Assembly (NCBI GenBank): GCA_903871875.1
Contig: CAIQIR010000070.1
Coordinates: forward strand, 1-64,000
Reading direction: 5' to 3'
Source: an uncultured Schlesneria sp.
GTDB lineage: Bacteria > Planctomycetota > Planctomycetia > Planctomycetales > Planctomycetaceae
Length of the DNA: 64,000 nt
Part shown: positions 36,074 to 44,788 of the stretch, piece by piece
Numbering within the stretch: the stretch's first letter is position 1
How the letters are laid out: every line of letters starts with the position of its first letter
Position numbers and translations under genes: made by a program
The notes under the pieces: model-generated
What the model was told of the DNA's origin: nothing
The model's database searches: none
What the model saw: the letters and a program-made list of their open reading frames with translations, nothing else

Positions 36074-38260
36074 ATGTACGAAGCCAGTTTTGGATTGAAA
36101 CGTCGCCCTTTTGCGGCCACTCCCGATGCCACGTGCTTCTTGTCCGCCGGGCCGATTCAGGCCGCGCTGGACGAAATTGTGGTGTGCGTGGAACAAGGAC
36201 AAGGGATTGCCGTGCTGACGGCACCGGCGGGAACCGGCAAAACTCTCCTGTGTGAGCGCCTGCGCTCGGAACTGGACGATCGGTACGAAACCGTTTTTCT
36301 TCGTCATGCGAGCTTTCTGACTCGGCGGGCATTGCTGCAAACGATCCTGTGCGAATTGAACTATGCCTATCATCACCCCAGCGAACAAGAGCTTCGACTT
36401 GAGCTCTTTCCGGCGATTCGCGCCCTGCAACCCAAGCGCGAAGCCCTGGTTTTGATCTGTGACGAAGCGCATCAATTGACGGATAGTCTGCTCGAAGAAT
36501 TGCGGATCCTCGCCGATTTTGCCGAATTGGGGCGACCCCTGGTCCGGCTGGTTCTGGTTGGTCAATTGTCGTTGGAAGAGAAGCTGGCTCAGCCCGGTCT
36601 CGAAGCCTTCAATCAACGTATTCGTGCGCATGTCAGTCTGTCAACTTTTGATCAGGCCGGTTCGATGGACTACATCGACTATCGACTCACTTGGGCGGGT
36701 GGGCGTACGGACGAAGTCTTTACCCCAGAAGCGCTCAGCATGATTGTACAGGCCAGCGACGGAGTACCCCGCTGCATTAATCAATTGGCCGATCACTCGT
36801 TACTACTGGCGTTTGTGGCGGAACAACGACCCGCGGGTGAGGCCCTGGTCCGTGAAGCACTGAGCGATCTTCGCCAATTGCCCTTGCATTGGAATGAACC
36901 GCATCAGTCTCTTTCTTCGTCCGATTACGTGAACCAATTTGATCACGAGAGTGGCTCGTCTGCCGCGCCAATCCCCGCGAGTCATGACTCCTCAGGATTT
37001 CTCACGGAATCCACAACAAGTGCTACGTCTTATTCCTATGAACCCGATTTCGATGTGTCCAAAAGTTCTTCCGGCTTTGATTCACCCGGTCTGGATTCAC
37101 TGGTAACGGCAGCGATTCCACCATCCGATTCGCGTCAACCCAACGCCGCTGATTCGTTTCCTTCGAATGAGACCCATCGAGTCGAAGTGGGAAGCGATGA
37201 CTGGCGTCATGCGGTCGAATTGTTCGCCGCTCGGAAATCGGGAGCGGACCTGATTGATGCCATGCAGGGAATCATTCCGGAACCACCGAATTCATCCGCC
37301 GACGAGCACAGCTCAAAGTTCACCCGTCGAATTCAATTTCACGATCTGCTCCAGGATGCTTATGCCGCGGCGTCGACCGCTCCGATCGATGAAACGGAAC
37401 AGGACGAGTCGGTGGACCAAGACTTCAGTGAGAGTTCCAGCGGTGCTCCGGACTCTTGGAATGTGAATCCCGCATTTGACGATCATCGTGGTGCACCTCC
37501 TCGGACATCGCCGACGGTCTCCAGGGATCTGAATTCACTCTCCCAGACAACGACCAACAATTTTCAAGAAGAAGTTATCGTCGATCGCTACGCATCGATC
37601 GACGCGGGGTTTGAACCACCGAAAGTCTCGTGGACAGACACGAAGCCCGCCGGTGAGGTTCGCGCCGAGCAAGTTTCCGCGAGCGATTCTTCCTGGGAGG
37701 CTTCGCCGCATCACCGGCCGGTTGAATCGTCCGATTCCGAATCGTTCGTTGATCGGGGTTGGAATTCGGGTACCGTTTTTGGCGGTCGTTCCGACGACGA
37801 AACGGTCGAATTCGAAACGACGATTTCGACTCAGCAGATTTCCGCAGTGCGTAGCGAATCGCATTTGAAGGTCAATTCGTCCCGTCTTGGCGAGCAGGAC
37901 TCGTCATTGCGAGAAGATGGACCGCACGACAACGTGGACTTTTCACGGATCAGCCGCGACACGCCCAAAATTGGTGGCGTCGAGCAGATTGCCGATGAGG
38001 TGTATTCGCTGGGTGATGCGTTACGGTCAAAGGGGGTTTTGAGTTCGAATAGTGATTCGATTCTTAAGACACTGCGGTTCGAAATCGACGGAGTCGACAG
38101 ATCGACCGAACCGGAAGTCGCCGCCTCGCCCCATTCGGCACCGCCGGAAGCCGCTTGGGAAGCGATTGAAACGGCTCCAGTGGAATCGCCAGCGGTCGAG
38201 GCACGTCCTTTCCGCTATTTGTTCAGCATGCTTCGTCGCAAGCAGCAGGGGCTGAGCTAA
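36074..38260 (+). CDS. ExeA/GspA-like AAA ATPase with long acidic tail
   Basis: 728 residues. Residues 1-275 are an ExeA-type AAA domain: FGLKRRPFAATPDATCFL opening, Walker A TAPAGTGKTLLCERL, Walker B LVLICDEAHQLTD, sensor LVLVGQLSLEEKL and a late GVPRCINQLADHSLLLAF. In type II secretion the ExeA family helps secretin assembly, and other relatives act with general secretion or transposition systems; here no secretin or transposase is adjacent. Residues after about 290 are Ser/Asp/Glu-rich and probably disordered, with only a short basic end (FRYLFSMLRRKQQGLS). No PG-binding or membrane segment was seen in the tail, unlike classical ExeA. ATG 36074 matches the usual MYEASFGL start. Confidence 0.8.
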   Translation: MYEASFGLKRRPFAATPDATCFLSAGPIQAALDEIVVCVEQGQGIAVLTAPAGTGKTLLCERLRSELDDRYETVFLRHASFLTRRALLQTILCELNYAYHHPSEQELRLELFPAIRALQPKREALVLICDEAHQLTDSLLEELRILADFAELGRPLVRLVLVGQLSLEEKLAQPGLEAFNQRIRAHVSLSTFDQAGSMDYIDYRLTWAGGRTDEVFTPEALSMIVQASDGVPRCINQLADHSLLLAFVAEQRPAGEALVREALSDLRQLPLHWNEPHQSLSSSDYVNQFDHESGSSAAPIPASHDSSGFLTESTTSATSYSYEPDFDVSKSSSGFDSPGLDSLVTAAIPPSDSRQPNAADSFPSNETHRVEVGSDDWRHAVELFAARKSGADLIDAMQGIIPEPPNSSADEHSSKFTRRIQFHDLLQDAYAAASTAPIDETEQDESVDQDFSESSSGAPDSWNVNPAFDDHRGAPPRTSPTVSRDLNSLSQTTTNNFQEEVIVDRYASIDAGFEPPKVSWTDTKPAGEVRAEQVSASDSSWEASPHHRPVESSDSESFVDRGWNSGTVFGGRSDDETVEFETTISTQQISAVRSESHLKVNSSRLGEQDSSLREDGPHDNVDFSRISRDTPKIGGVEQIADEVYSLGDALRSKGVLSSNSDSILKTLRFEIDGVDRSTEPEVAASPHSAPPEAAWEAIETAPVESPAVEARPFRYLFSMLRRKQQGLS

Positions 38261-38440
38261 TTCCGATCGAAAGACGGGATGCCAGGTTTCGTTATCGCAA
38301 TCGGTCGCGCGTGGGACGGACCTTTCCGATTCAGCGTCTTGATTTGCTTAAGCGCACAGACGGATCAGCATCGGGTGAGGTTCTGTTCGGAATTGATCGT
38401 AACGAACAATTGGGCCGACGGCCGATGCGAAGAAGTTATT

Positions 38441-38465
38441 CAGTGTCTGTAGGACTCTGACACTG
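38441..38465 (+). terminator. Possible terminator hairpin after the ATPase gene
   Basis: A 7-base-pair perfect inverted repeat with an 11-base loop is followed by TCTCTCTTC. It lies 180 bases after the ATPase stop, and the tail is not a pure T-run, so the call is weak. Confidence 0.25.
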
Positions 38466-38623
38466 TCTCTCTTCACGAACCCGACGCCGGTGTCTGACTG
38501 AAATTCTGTCGACCTGATCCAGGAATGGGACTAGGCTACGAACGTCGCGGAAGAGCCTTCGTCAACGGCCAGGCGTTCCTCGTTTCCAGTCGATAAAGAG
38601 GATATTGCGTTTGCTCGTTGCGT

Positions 38624-38653
38624 TTGACGCTTCGAGGGTTCGTACCTTAGATT
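38624..38653 (+). promoter_or_regulatory. Possible hisF promoter
   Basis: TTGACG (38624-38629, five of six to consensus) and TAGATT (38648-38653, four of six) are separated by 18 bases, 54 bases before the hisF ATG. A sigma-70 type promoter is plausible. Confidence 0.35.
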
Positions 38654-38707
38654 GCTGGCAGCATTCGAGTGTTCAATCCGCCTCTCATACCAAATGTCTG
38701 CGAATCT

Positions 38708-39496
38708 ATGCTTGCCAAACGCATTATTCCGTGCCTGGACGTTCACGCGGGTCGCGTCGTCAAAGGGGTCAACTTTCTGAATCTACGCGACGCCGGCGAT
38801 CCTGTTCAGATTGCGGCTCAGTATGAAGAGGATGGTGCGGACGAACTGGTGTTTCTGGATATCACCGCTAGCCATGAACAGCGGGGAATTATTCTGGATG
38901 TCGTCCGGCGGACGTCAGAGGTCTGCTTTATGCCCCTGACTGTCGGTGGTGGTATTCGAACCCTGGAAGATATTCGCATGCTGCTGAATGCGGGCTGCGA
39001 CAAGGTTTCGATCAACTCGGCGGCGGTGAAGAATCCTCAGTTCATTCACGACGCAGCGCTGAAGTTCGGCAGCCAGTGCATCGTCGTGAATATCGATCCG
39101 AAGCGAGTTCAGCGCGATGGCCGTGAAGTCTGGGAAGTGCATGTCAATGGCGGGCGCGTTCCGACAGGTCTGGAAGCGGTCGCCTGGGCTCAGGAAGTGG
39201 AGCGACTGGGTGCTGGTGAAATCGTGCTGACTTCGATGGACGCGGATGGTACACAGGATGGTTACGACTTGCCCATTACCCGCGCCGTGGCCGACGCGGT
39301 TCAGATTCCCGTCGTTGCCAGCGGAGGTGCGGGGAATCCTGAGCACCTAAGAACTATTTTGACCGAAGGTCATGCCAGTGCGGCATTGGCTGCCAGCATA
39401 TTCCACTATGGCACGCACCCCATTGGTGAAACCAAACGCTATCTGGCCGAACACGGAGTTCCCATCCGGTTCAATACCTTGACCGCCGCTAGCTGA
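38708..39496 (+). CDS. hisF: Imidazole glycerol phosphate synthase cyclase subunit
   Basis: 262 residues. HisF closes the imidazole ring in histidine synthesis using ammonia from HisH. Catalytic aspartates sit in [19 protein letters not shown] and [15 protein letters not shown]; phosphate-binding loops are [15 protein letters not shown] and [13 protein letters not shown]. Length and motifs are normal. ATG 38708 gives the canonical [12 protein letters not shown] start; an upstream in-frame ATG at 38669 adds 13 unlikely residues. No other his gene is next to it, so the histidine genes are dispersed, as is common in planctomycetes. Confidence 0.96.
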   Translation: MLAKRIIPCLDVHAGRVVKGVNFLNLRDAGDPVQIAAQYEEDGADELVFLDITASHEQRGIILDVVRRTSEVCFMPLTVGGGIRTLEDIRMLLNAGCDKVSINSAAVKNPQFIHDAALKFGSQCIVVNIDPKRVQRDGREVWEVHVNGGRVPTGLEAVAWAQEVERLGAGEIVLTSMDADGTQDGYDLPITRAVADAVQIPVVASGGAGNPEHLRTILTEGHASAALAASIFHYGTHPIGETKRYLAEHGVPIRFNTLTAAS

Positions 39497-39511
39497 TCGC
39501 TGCTGGCAATA

Positions 39512-40276
39512 TTACTGTGGCAATTCCCACGTTTCTGCTTGCAGTTCCTTGAGGAATGTCTGTTCCGTCAAATCGAAATGCAGCGGCGTGATCGTGATAT
39601 TTCCTTCTTGCAATTGCTTGATATCCGTTCCTTCGTCGAGCAGATGACTGCGAATCGGATTCAGGCCGCTCCAGTAATACGTGCGACCGCGTGGATCAAC
39701 GCGTTTCTCAATTTCTTCTGCCACACGTCGAACTCCCATCGCGACAAATTGAATACCATTCGGCCAGTTATTTTTCGGCGGCGGAAAATTGATGTTCCAC
39801 AATTGGCCCGGACGGGTTTTGGGTAGCAGTTGTTGACAAAGCGGAATCGCGCGGCGCGAGGTGGCAGCGAAATCCGGCGGACCGTCCATCCATTGCGATA
39901 GAGCGAACGACGGAATGCCGAAAAACGCACCTTCGATCGCTGCGGCCACCGTACCTGAGTACAACACGTTGATGCCGATATTGGCTCCGGTGTTCAAACC
40001 ACTGACGATGACATCGGGCTTGGATGGGCAAAACTCCAGGACGCCCATTTTGACACAATCGGCGGGACTGCCTTCGAGCTTCCAGCCAAAAAACTCCCCA
40101 TTTTTGTATTCTTTGTGGACCAAGAGAGGATGTCGATAGGTGATCGAATGGCCTACCCCGCTCTGCTCGATCGCGGGAGCGACAACTGTTACGTCACCCC
40201 ATTGGCACAGTTCCGCGTGCAGGGCGTGCAAGCTCGGGGCGTGGATACCATCATCATTCGTCAACAGAATTTGCAT
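39512..40276 (-). CDS. surE: 5'/3'-nucleotidase SurE
   Basis: 254 residues. SurE is a metal-dependent nucleoside monophosphate phosphatase linked to stress survival. The metal-binding N-terminus MQILLTNDDGIHAPSLHALH, the conserved VVAPAIEQSGVGHSIT block and VIVSGLNTGANIGINVLYSG are all present, as is the YSGTVAAAIEGAF segment. Converges with hisF (15-base gap). Start is fixed by the motif at residue 1. Confidence 0.96.
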   Translation of the reverse strand: MQILLTNDDGIHAPSLHALHAELCQWGDVTVVAPAIEQSGVGHSITYRHPLLVHKEYKNGEFFGWKLEGSPADCVKMGVLEFCPSKPDVIVSGLNTGANIGINVLYSGTVAAAIEGAFFGIPSFALSQWMDGPPDFAATSRRAIPLCQQLLPKTRPGQLWNINFPPPKNNWPNGIQFVAMGVRRVAEEIEKRVDPRGRTYYWSGLNPIRSHLLDEGTDIKQLQEGNITITPLHFDLTEQTFLKELQAETWELPQ

Positions 40277-40536
40277 AGAGCAGACACTTTGCAGGGAGAA
40301 AGTAAGCCGTGAACGAACTGGCCGTCGAATTGATCGTTAAGTCACGACCTGATCCGATTGTCGAATGCTCATGGCACAGGGGAAATGTGTCAAGCGACTC
40401 GCCGCCAGGACCCACATGAGTTGATGAACAGAAACGCTACTCAGTGAATATTTTTTGGTGGCGACGTTCTGGTAGACTTGTCTGCTTCGGTCGATTTCCG
40501 TTTTAAATTGGTTTGTCGGAGTATCACGGATCCGGA

Positions 40537-41031
40537 ATGCCAAATTGGACGCAAGTAAGCGATGACAAGTTATGTTGTCAGGTCGCCTCGGAAACAGAGA
40601 CAGGTGACGTCGCAGGTCAAATCGCGCGGTGCTTGCACGTGGGAGACGTCGTTTGTCTGATCGGAGATTTGGGTGCGGGAAAGACCTGCTTTGTCAAAGC
40701 AGTGGCCGCAGCCTGGGGAGTGCCGATTGATGAAGTCACCAGTCCGACATTTACACTGATTCAAGAGTATCAAGGCCGCGTTGTGATTCGCCACTGTGAC
40801 ACTTATCGTCTGCGAAATGCTGAAGAATTCGCCGACCTGGGTCTGGATGAGCTCTTTGCAACCGACTGTATCGCGCTCGTGGAATGGGCGGATCGAGTGG
40901 AAGAATATCTTCCCCGCGATCGGCTCGAAGTTCGGTTAACAATCGATAGTCCCACATCGCGGACGATTGAGATCTCGGCTTCGAGAAACCGATCACGTCA
41001 AATATTGTCGCAGTTGCGGCCCCTGCTCTAA
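40537..41031 (+). CDS. tsaE: tRNA threonylcarbamoyladenosine biosynthesis ATPase TsaE
   Basis: 164 residues. TsaE is the small P-loop ATPase that acts with TsaB and TsaD in t6A37 tRNA modification. It has Walker A IGDLGAGKTCFVKAV, SPTFTLIQEY, HCDTYRLRNAEEFADLG and IALVEWADRV, all family signatures. ATG 40537 is preferred because GGATCCGGA lies just before it; ATG 40513 would add 8 residues. Divergent from surE, convergent with the histidine kinase. Confidence 0.94.
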   Translation: MPNWTQVSDDKLCCQVASETETGDVAGQIARCLHVGDVVCLIGDLGAGKTCFVKAVAAAWGVPIDEVTSPTFTLIQEYQGRVVIRHCDTYRLRNAEEFADLGLDELFATDCIALVEWADRVEEYLPRDRLEVRLTIDSPTSRTIEISASRNRSRQILSQLRPLL

Positions 41032-41126
41032 GCCCCTGATTACCACCGACGGACCACGCCGCCGGGATGGTTGGCACTGGTGGAAAACTACGGCGAAGGG
41101 CGTTGAACGAAATTTGGGACGTCGCA

Positions 41127-42875
41127 TCATCTTGTGGAAGATGGTTCGCTGTGCGAAGTTCGTGGCAGGTCGTCCGGAGTCTTCGTACTTCGAGCACGGG
41201 CTAATCCGCTGGGGCGTTCCAGCATCAGGTCGATGGCTTCGGAGACCGGCCGGGGCTTCGTCGGATCCGCTTCGGTTGGGATGGAGATACGCAGCGGAAC
41301 CACAACGGTGAAGCGACTGCCTTTGCCAAACTCGCTTTGCAAACCGATTCCTCCGCCCAGTAGTTTCGACAGCTCTCGGGTAATCGACAGTCCGAGGCCG
41401 GTGCCTTCAAACTCGCGTGTTAGCGGATCTCGTTCACCAGACGTGGTCGAGCCTTGGCGGAATTTCTCAAAGATGCGTTCCTGATCTTCCAAAGGAATTC
41501 CGATCCCCGTGTCTTCCACCACGAGGACCAGATTGTCGTGGCGCTGGGAGGCGCGCACTCGGACTCGTCCGCCTTCAGGTGTGAATTTAATCGCATTTGA
41601 CAGCAGATTATTCAGAATCTGTTGCAGCTTGCCCAAGTCCTGAAACGCGACCGGGACATCGGGGTCGATCTCCCAGCTCAGGTCCAGATTTTTCCGTTCG
41701 GCAAGTGGCGTCATGGCGCCGACAACACGCTCGATGAGATCCGTGACCGACATTTCCACCGGGCGCAATTCCATTTTGCCGCTTTCGATCTTGGCAAGAT
41801 CGAGGACGTCGGTAATCAGACTCATCAGAGTGCGGCCAGACGCTTTGATGTGGGCGACATACCGCTGCTGTTTTTCCGTCAGATTCCCCGGATTCGTCAG
41901 CAGCACGTCACTAAAGCCCAAGATGGAATTGAGCGGTGTCCGCAATTCATGACTCATCGTCGCCAGAAATTCGTTCTTCAGATTGTTCAGCTCAAACAGT
42001 CGCAGGTTGGCCTGAGCCAACTCGTCGACTTTGTGCTCGAAGCCGCGATTCAGTTTTTGCAAGTCTTCCTGGACCGTCGTCAGATGCCGCAGCATGCGGT
42101 TGAATGCCTGGCTTAACTCTTCAAACTCGTCGCCCGTTCGAATGTCGGCTCGCTGTTCCAGATCACCACGAGTAATCGAGTCGCTGACCTCTTTCAGATG
42201 CAGCACCGGTTTCACGATGACGTAGCGCACGATGACATACGTCGCGAACCAGGCCATGGCCGTGGTAATGATCGCGGTCGCAAGCAACACGGCGTTGTTC
42301 CAGCTCAAGTCTTTGTTCATTTTCGCAAGGGGATAAGAAATCTTGACGATTCCCAAGACGTCCCCCTCTTTCAGAGACGGTTTCTTATTGTGTTCTCGGT
42401 GGCAGTTCAGGCACGACTCCGAAGCTTTGACTTGAGCGTAATACCGATACTCGTCTTTCAGTCGAGGTGGCACCCATTCATGCTTTGCACCGGGGTTGGA
42501 TGCCGACAATCGATTGATTGCGAGATGATCGGTTTCATCCTTGGGACGAGAAGCAGCATCGCTGATATCCGCTTTCAACAGAGCCCAGCTTTGCTGTTTC
42601 AAACTTTCCGGTTTCAAGTCCTTCAGCATCGAAGAGAAGTTTTGATGCTGGTCGTAACTGCCTTTAAAATATTCGGCATGTTTGGCGATGATGGCGGTGG
42701 TCACCAGGTTGCGAGCGACCGCATCATTTTGGTCGAAAATGATTTTCTGGGTTTGCATCGAATAGAAGTAGAAGCTGCCCGAGATCAGCAGCAGCAAACC
42801 GCCGCCGAACAGCAGCCGACACTTTCGTTCCAGACTGGTTTCACCCAACAGCCGCTTGAACGTGCGATACGACAT
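41127..42875 (-). CDS. Sensor histidine kinase with c-type heme-like DUF3365 sensor
   Basis: 582 residues. An N-terminal membrane segment (about 22-42) is followed by a periplasmic DUF3365/Tll0287-like domain with one heme-attachment motif CLNCH at 155-159 (context ASESCLNCHREHNKK), then a second membrane segment, a HAMP domain (VKPVLHLKEVSDSITRGDLE), a coiled coil, the phosphoacceptor box MSHELRTPLNSILGF (His309) and an HATPase domain with NNLLSNAIKFTPEGG, VEDTGIGIP and GTGLGLSITREL. All kinase boxes are intact. It would sense redox state or a gas through heme. No response regulator is adjacent, so its partner is elsewhere. It lies 57 bases upstream of... the amine oxidase 3' end on the same strand, so the oxidase gene precedes it in transcription. 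Confidence 0.92.
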   Translation of the reverse strand: MSYRTFKRLLGETSLERKCRLLFGGGLLLLISGSFYFYSMQTQKIIFDQNDAVARNLVTTAIIAKHAEYFKGSYDQHQNFSSMLKDLKPESLKQQSWALLKADISDAASRPKDETDHLAINRLSASNPGAKHEWVPPRLKDEYRYYAQVKASESCLNCHREHNKKPSLKEGDVLGIVKISYPLAKMNKDLSWNNAVLLATAIITTAMAWFATYVIVRYVIVKPVLHLKEVSDSITRGDLEQRADIRTGDEFEELSQAFNRMLRHLTTVQEDLQKLNRGFEHKVDELAQANLRLFELNNLKNEFLATMSHELRTPLNSILGFSDVLLTNPGNLTEKQQRYVAHIKASGRTLMSLITDVLDLAKIESGKMELRPVEMSVTDLIERVVGAMTPLAERKNLDLSWEIDPDVPVAFQDLGKLQQILNNLLSNAIKFTPEGGRVRVRASQRHDNLVLVVEDTGIGIPLEDQERIFEKFRQGSTTSGERDPLTREFEGTGLGLSITRELSKLLGGGIGLQSEFGKGSRFTVVVPLRISIPTEADPTKPRPVSEAIDLMLERPSGLARARSTKTPDDLPRTSHSEPSSTR

Positions 42876-42931
42876 GACGAATCCAGATCAGGAAATGGTC
42901 GACGGAGTCAGGCAGAGACGGACGGTGTTGT

Positions 42932-44428
42932 TCATAGCTGGTGAAGGATTTCCGCGACACGATTGCCAGAACGTGTCGCCGCGTCCATCCCCCAGGGAAG
43001 GTTGTCGGCGAAAGAGCCCGCAAAGTGAATGCGACCGACCGGTTCCATCACCTCAGGCCAGAACTTTTTGAGTGTCCCCAGACGAAATGGATGCCGCTCG
43101 CAACTGAAGGCCCATGGATCCTTGGACCAGTTATGGACGTAGGCTTGTTCCAGCGTCTGGGTCTTACCGGGGTAAAAATTCTTGAATGCAGTCATCGCTT
43201 CGTCGGGTGTGACGTCTGGTCGACCGCTACCCATCAGGATGCAGCGATCGCCGGGGACTTCGTCGGCCGTTTCGTAGACCAAATACATGGCGCTATCGCC
43301 CGATTCGAGATTGATGCTGGGCAAATCGCTTTTCCAAAACCGGTTTTTTGCTTGCAGCAGCACGCGCGATTGTGAGCCAAAGACGATATTGTCGAGCACG
43401 TATTGCTTCGATTCTGGCCACGCTGGCGTCACCGGAATTTTCTTGAGGATCGCCAAGGGAATACAACAGACCAGATAATCAGCGTCCAGCGTTGTCGGTT
43501 GACCGAACTCGCTGCAGCGGACGGTGACCGAGTTATCGCCATGCTCAATGCCTGTGATCGGACAGCCCAGCCGGACTCGCTCACCCAGTTTCGCGGCCAG
43601 CGTATCGGTGAGTAATTGATTGCCACCTTTCAAGCGGAAAACCTCTCGTTTGAAAACCGGCAGGCCGCGATGTTTGACGATGGCCTGTTGCCACACGCGA
43701 AACAAAGCCGAGACTTCGCCGATGCGAGCGGCTGGTGAACCGTCGCCGCGACGAACGCCATTGAACCGGAGCGCGGCATCCGAAGCCCCGTCCTTGACGA
43801 ATAACTCGCCCGCGGAAACTTCGTCGAGTTCATCGAGTCCCGCGTCGAACGGCTGATATTCATCCTGGAATGCATCCAGATACGGACCCAGGTACAGCAG
43901 AGGCAGGTCGGTCCAGCCGTGTTGAACGATGAAATCAACCTCGCGAGCGTTAAATCCGAAATCGGACAGAATCTTGCGGTCTTGAAGTTGGTCCTCGGTG
44001 AACCATTTGCCGTCGATCCTTCGCAGCATTTTCTGCCGGCGCGGATAGGCCAGCACGGGAAGGTTGAACTTTTCGACATACTTCCAGAATTGCTCGTACC
44101 CCGGTTTGGTGAAATGCTCGCCCCCAACATCGGCATACAATCGATCGGGCAGCGGATCATAAATCGTTTTGACATGCCCACCGGTTCGTCCCGACGCTTC
44201 GAGGACGGTGACATCATGGCCACGCTCCATCAGTTCATAGGCACAGGACAACCCGCCGATACCTGCTCCGACAACGATGATTCGCTTGGCCGGTTTGGTG
44301 GATGGGGCGGCTGCGAGCGAACCTGACCATACCCAACCTGATATCGCCGACGCACCGGCCATCCGCAGCAAGTCACGGCGATTCACGATCGGATCAATTT
44401 GATGTACGTCAAAACTCACGATGTGCAT
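42932..44428 (-). CDS. Tat-exported flavin amine oxidase family protein
   Basis: 498 residues from ATG 44428, with GAAGGGA 1-7 bases upstream region and a twin-arginine type signal (NRRDLLRMAGASAISGWVWS). A longer in-frame start at 44611 places 61 residues before the signal and is rejected. The FAD-binding motif is IIVVGAGIGGLSCAYELMER with VTVLEASGRTGGH; the C-terminal flavin motif is in GRIHFAGSFADNLPWGMDAA. The family oxidises amines or related substrates; some members act on carotenoids or protoporphyrinogen. Substrate is not predictable. The heme-sensor kinase follows 56 bases downstream on the same strand, which may link them. Confidence 0.87.
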   Translation of the reverse strand: MHIVSFDVHQIDPIVNRRDLLRMAGASAISGWVWSGSLAAAPSTKPAKRIIVVGAGIGGLSCAYELMERGHDVTVLEASGRTGGHVKTIYDPLPDRLYADVGGEHFTKPGYEQFWKYVEKFNLPVLAYPRRQKMLRRIDGKWFTEDQLQDRKILSDFGFNAREVDFIVQHGWTDLPLLYLGPYLDAFQDEYQPFDAGLDELDEVSAGELFVKDGASDAALRFNGVRRGDGSPAARIGEVSALFRVWQQAIVKHRGLPVFKREVFRLKGGNQLLTDTLAAKLGERVRLGCPITGIEHGDNSVTVRCSEFGQPTTLDADYLVCCIPLAILKKIPVTPAWPESKQYVLDNIVFGSQSRVLLQAKNRFWKSDLPSINLESGDSAMYLVYETADEVPGDRCILMGSGRPDVTPDEAMTAFKNFYPGKTQTLEQAYVHNWSKDPWAFSCERHPFRLGTLKKFWPEVMEPVGRIHFAGSFADNLPWGMDAATRSGNRVAEILHQL

Positions 44429-44788
44429 TCCCTTCAACACGTGGTGAAGAATAGCCAAGAGCCCCGGAAATGTCAGCCGCGACTTTGTACGGAGTTCTGC
44501 AAACTGCGATGAACGGGGCGCGTCAGTGATTCTGACAGCATCGTAGCGTGTTCGATCTGTTAACCGATTTCGTAAGACGAGTATCAATGCACAATCTCGC
44601 TGTTCTGCCAATGGGTATTGTCTGATGTCGCCTGAGATCGGCGGGGAAACTGCCTTTCATCGATGGAATTGTCAGGTAGGTCGATTTCGTGACGAACTCG
44701 AATTGCGTCTGTGTTCGGCGAATCACATACTGACGGACAGGTAATTCTCCGTACGCCTGCTGCGTTCCTGGTCGGAGAGGAGTTGAAC
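44429..44788. other. Divergent intergenic region amine oxidase / coiled-coil protein
   Basis: 360 bases with no supportable gene. It should carry promoters for both flanking genes; only poor hexamer pairs were seen. GGAGAGGAG at 44774-44782 is the ribosome site of the downstream gene. Confidence 0.4.

Larger units (their letters stand above)
38261..38707. other. Intergenic region upstream of hisF
   Basis: 447 bases without a supportable gene. It contains an inverted repeat CAGTGTC...GACACTG (38441-38447 and 38459-38465, 11-base loop) followed by a pyrimidine-rich TCTCTCTTC, which may end transcription from the ATPase gene, and a candidate hisF promoter. No tRNA was recognised. Confidence 0.45.

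Noticed and set aside
38261-38707. Possible tRNA or small gene before hisF
   Set aside because: No cloverleaf or T-loop consensus found by eye, and short frames have no start signal or family features.
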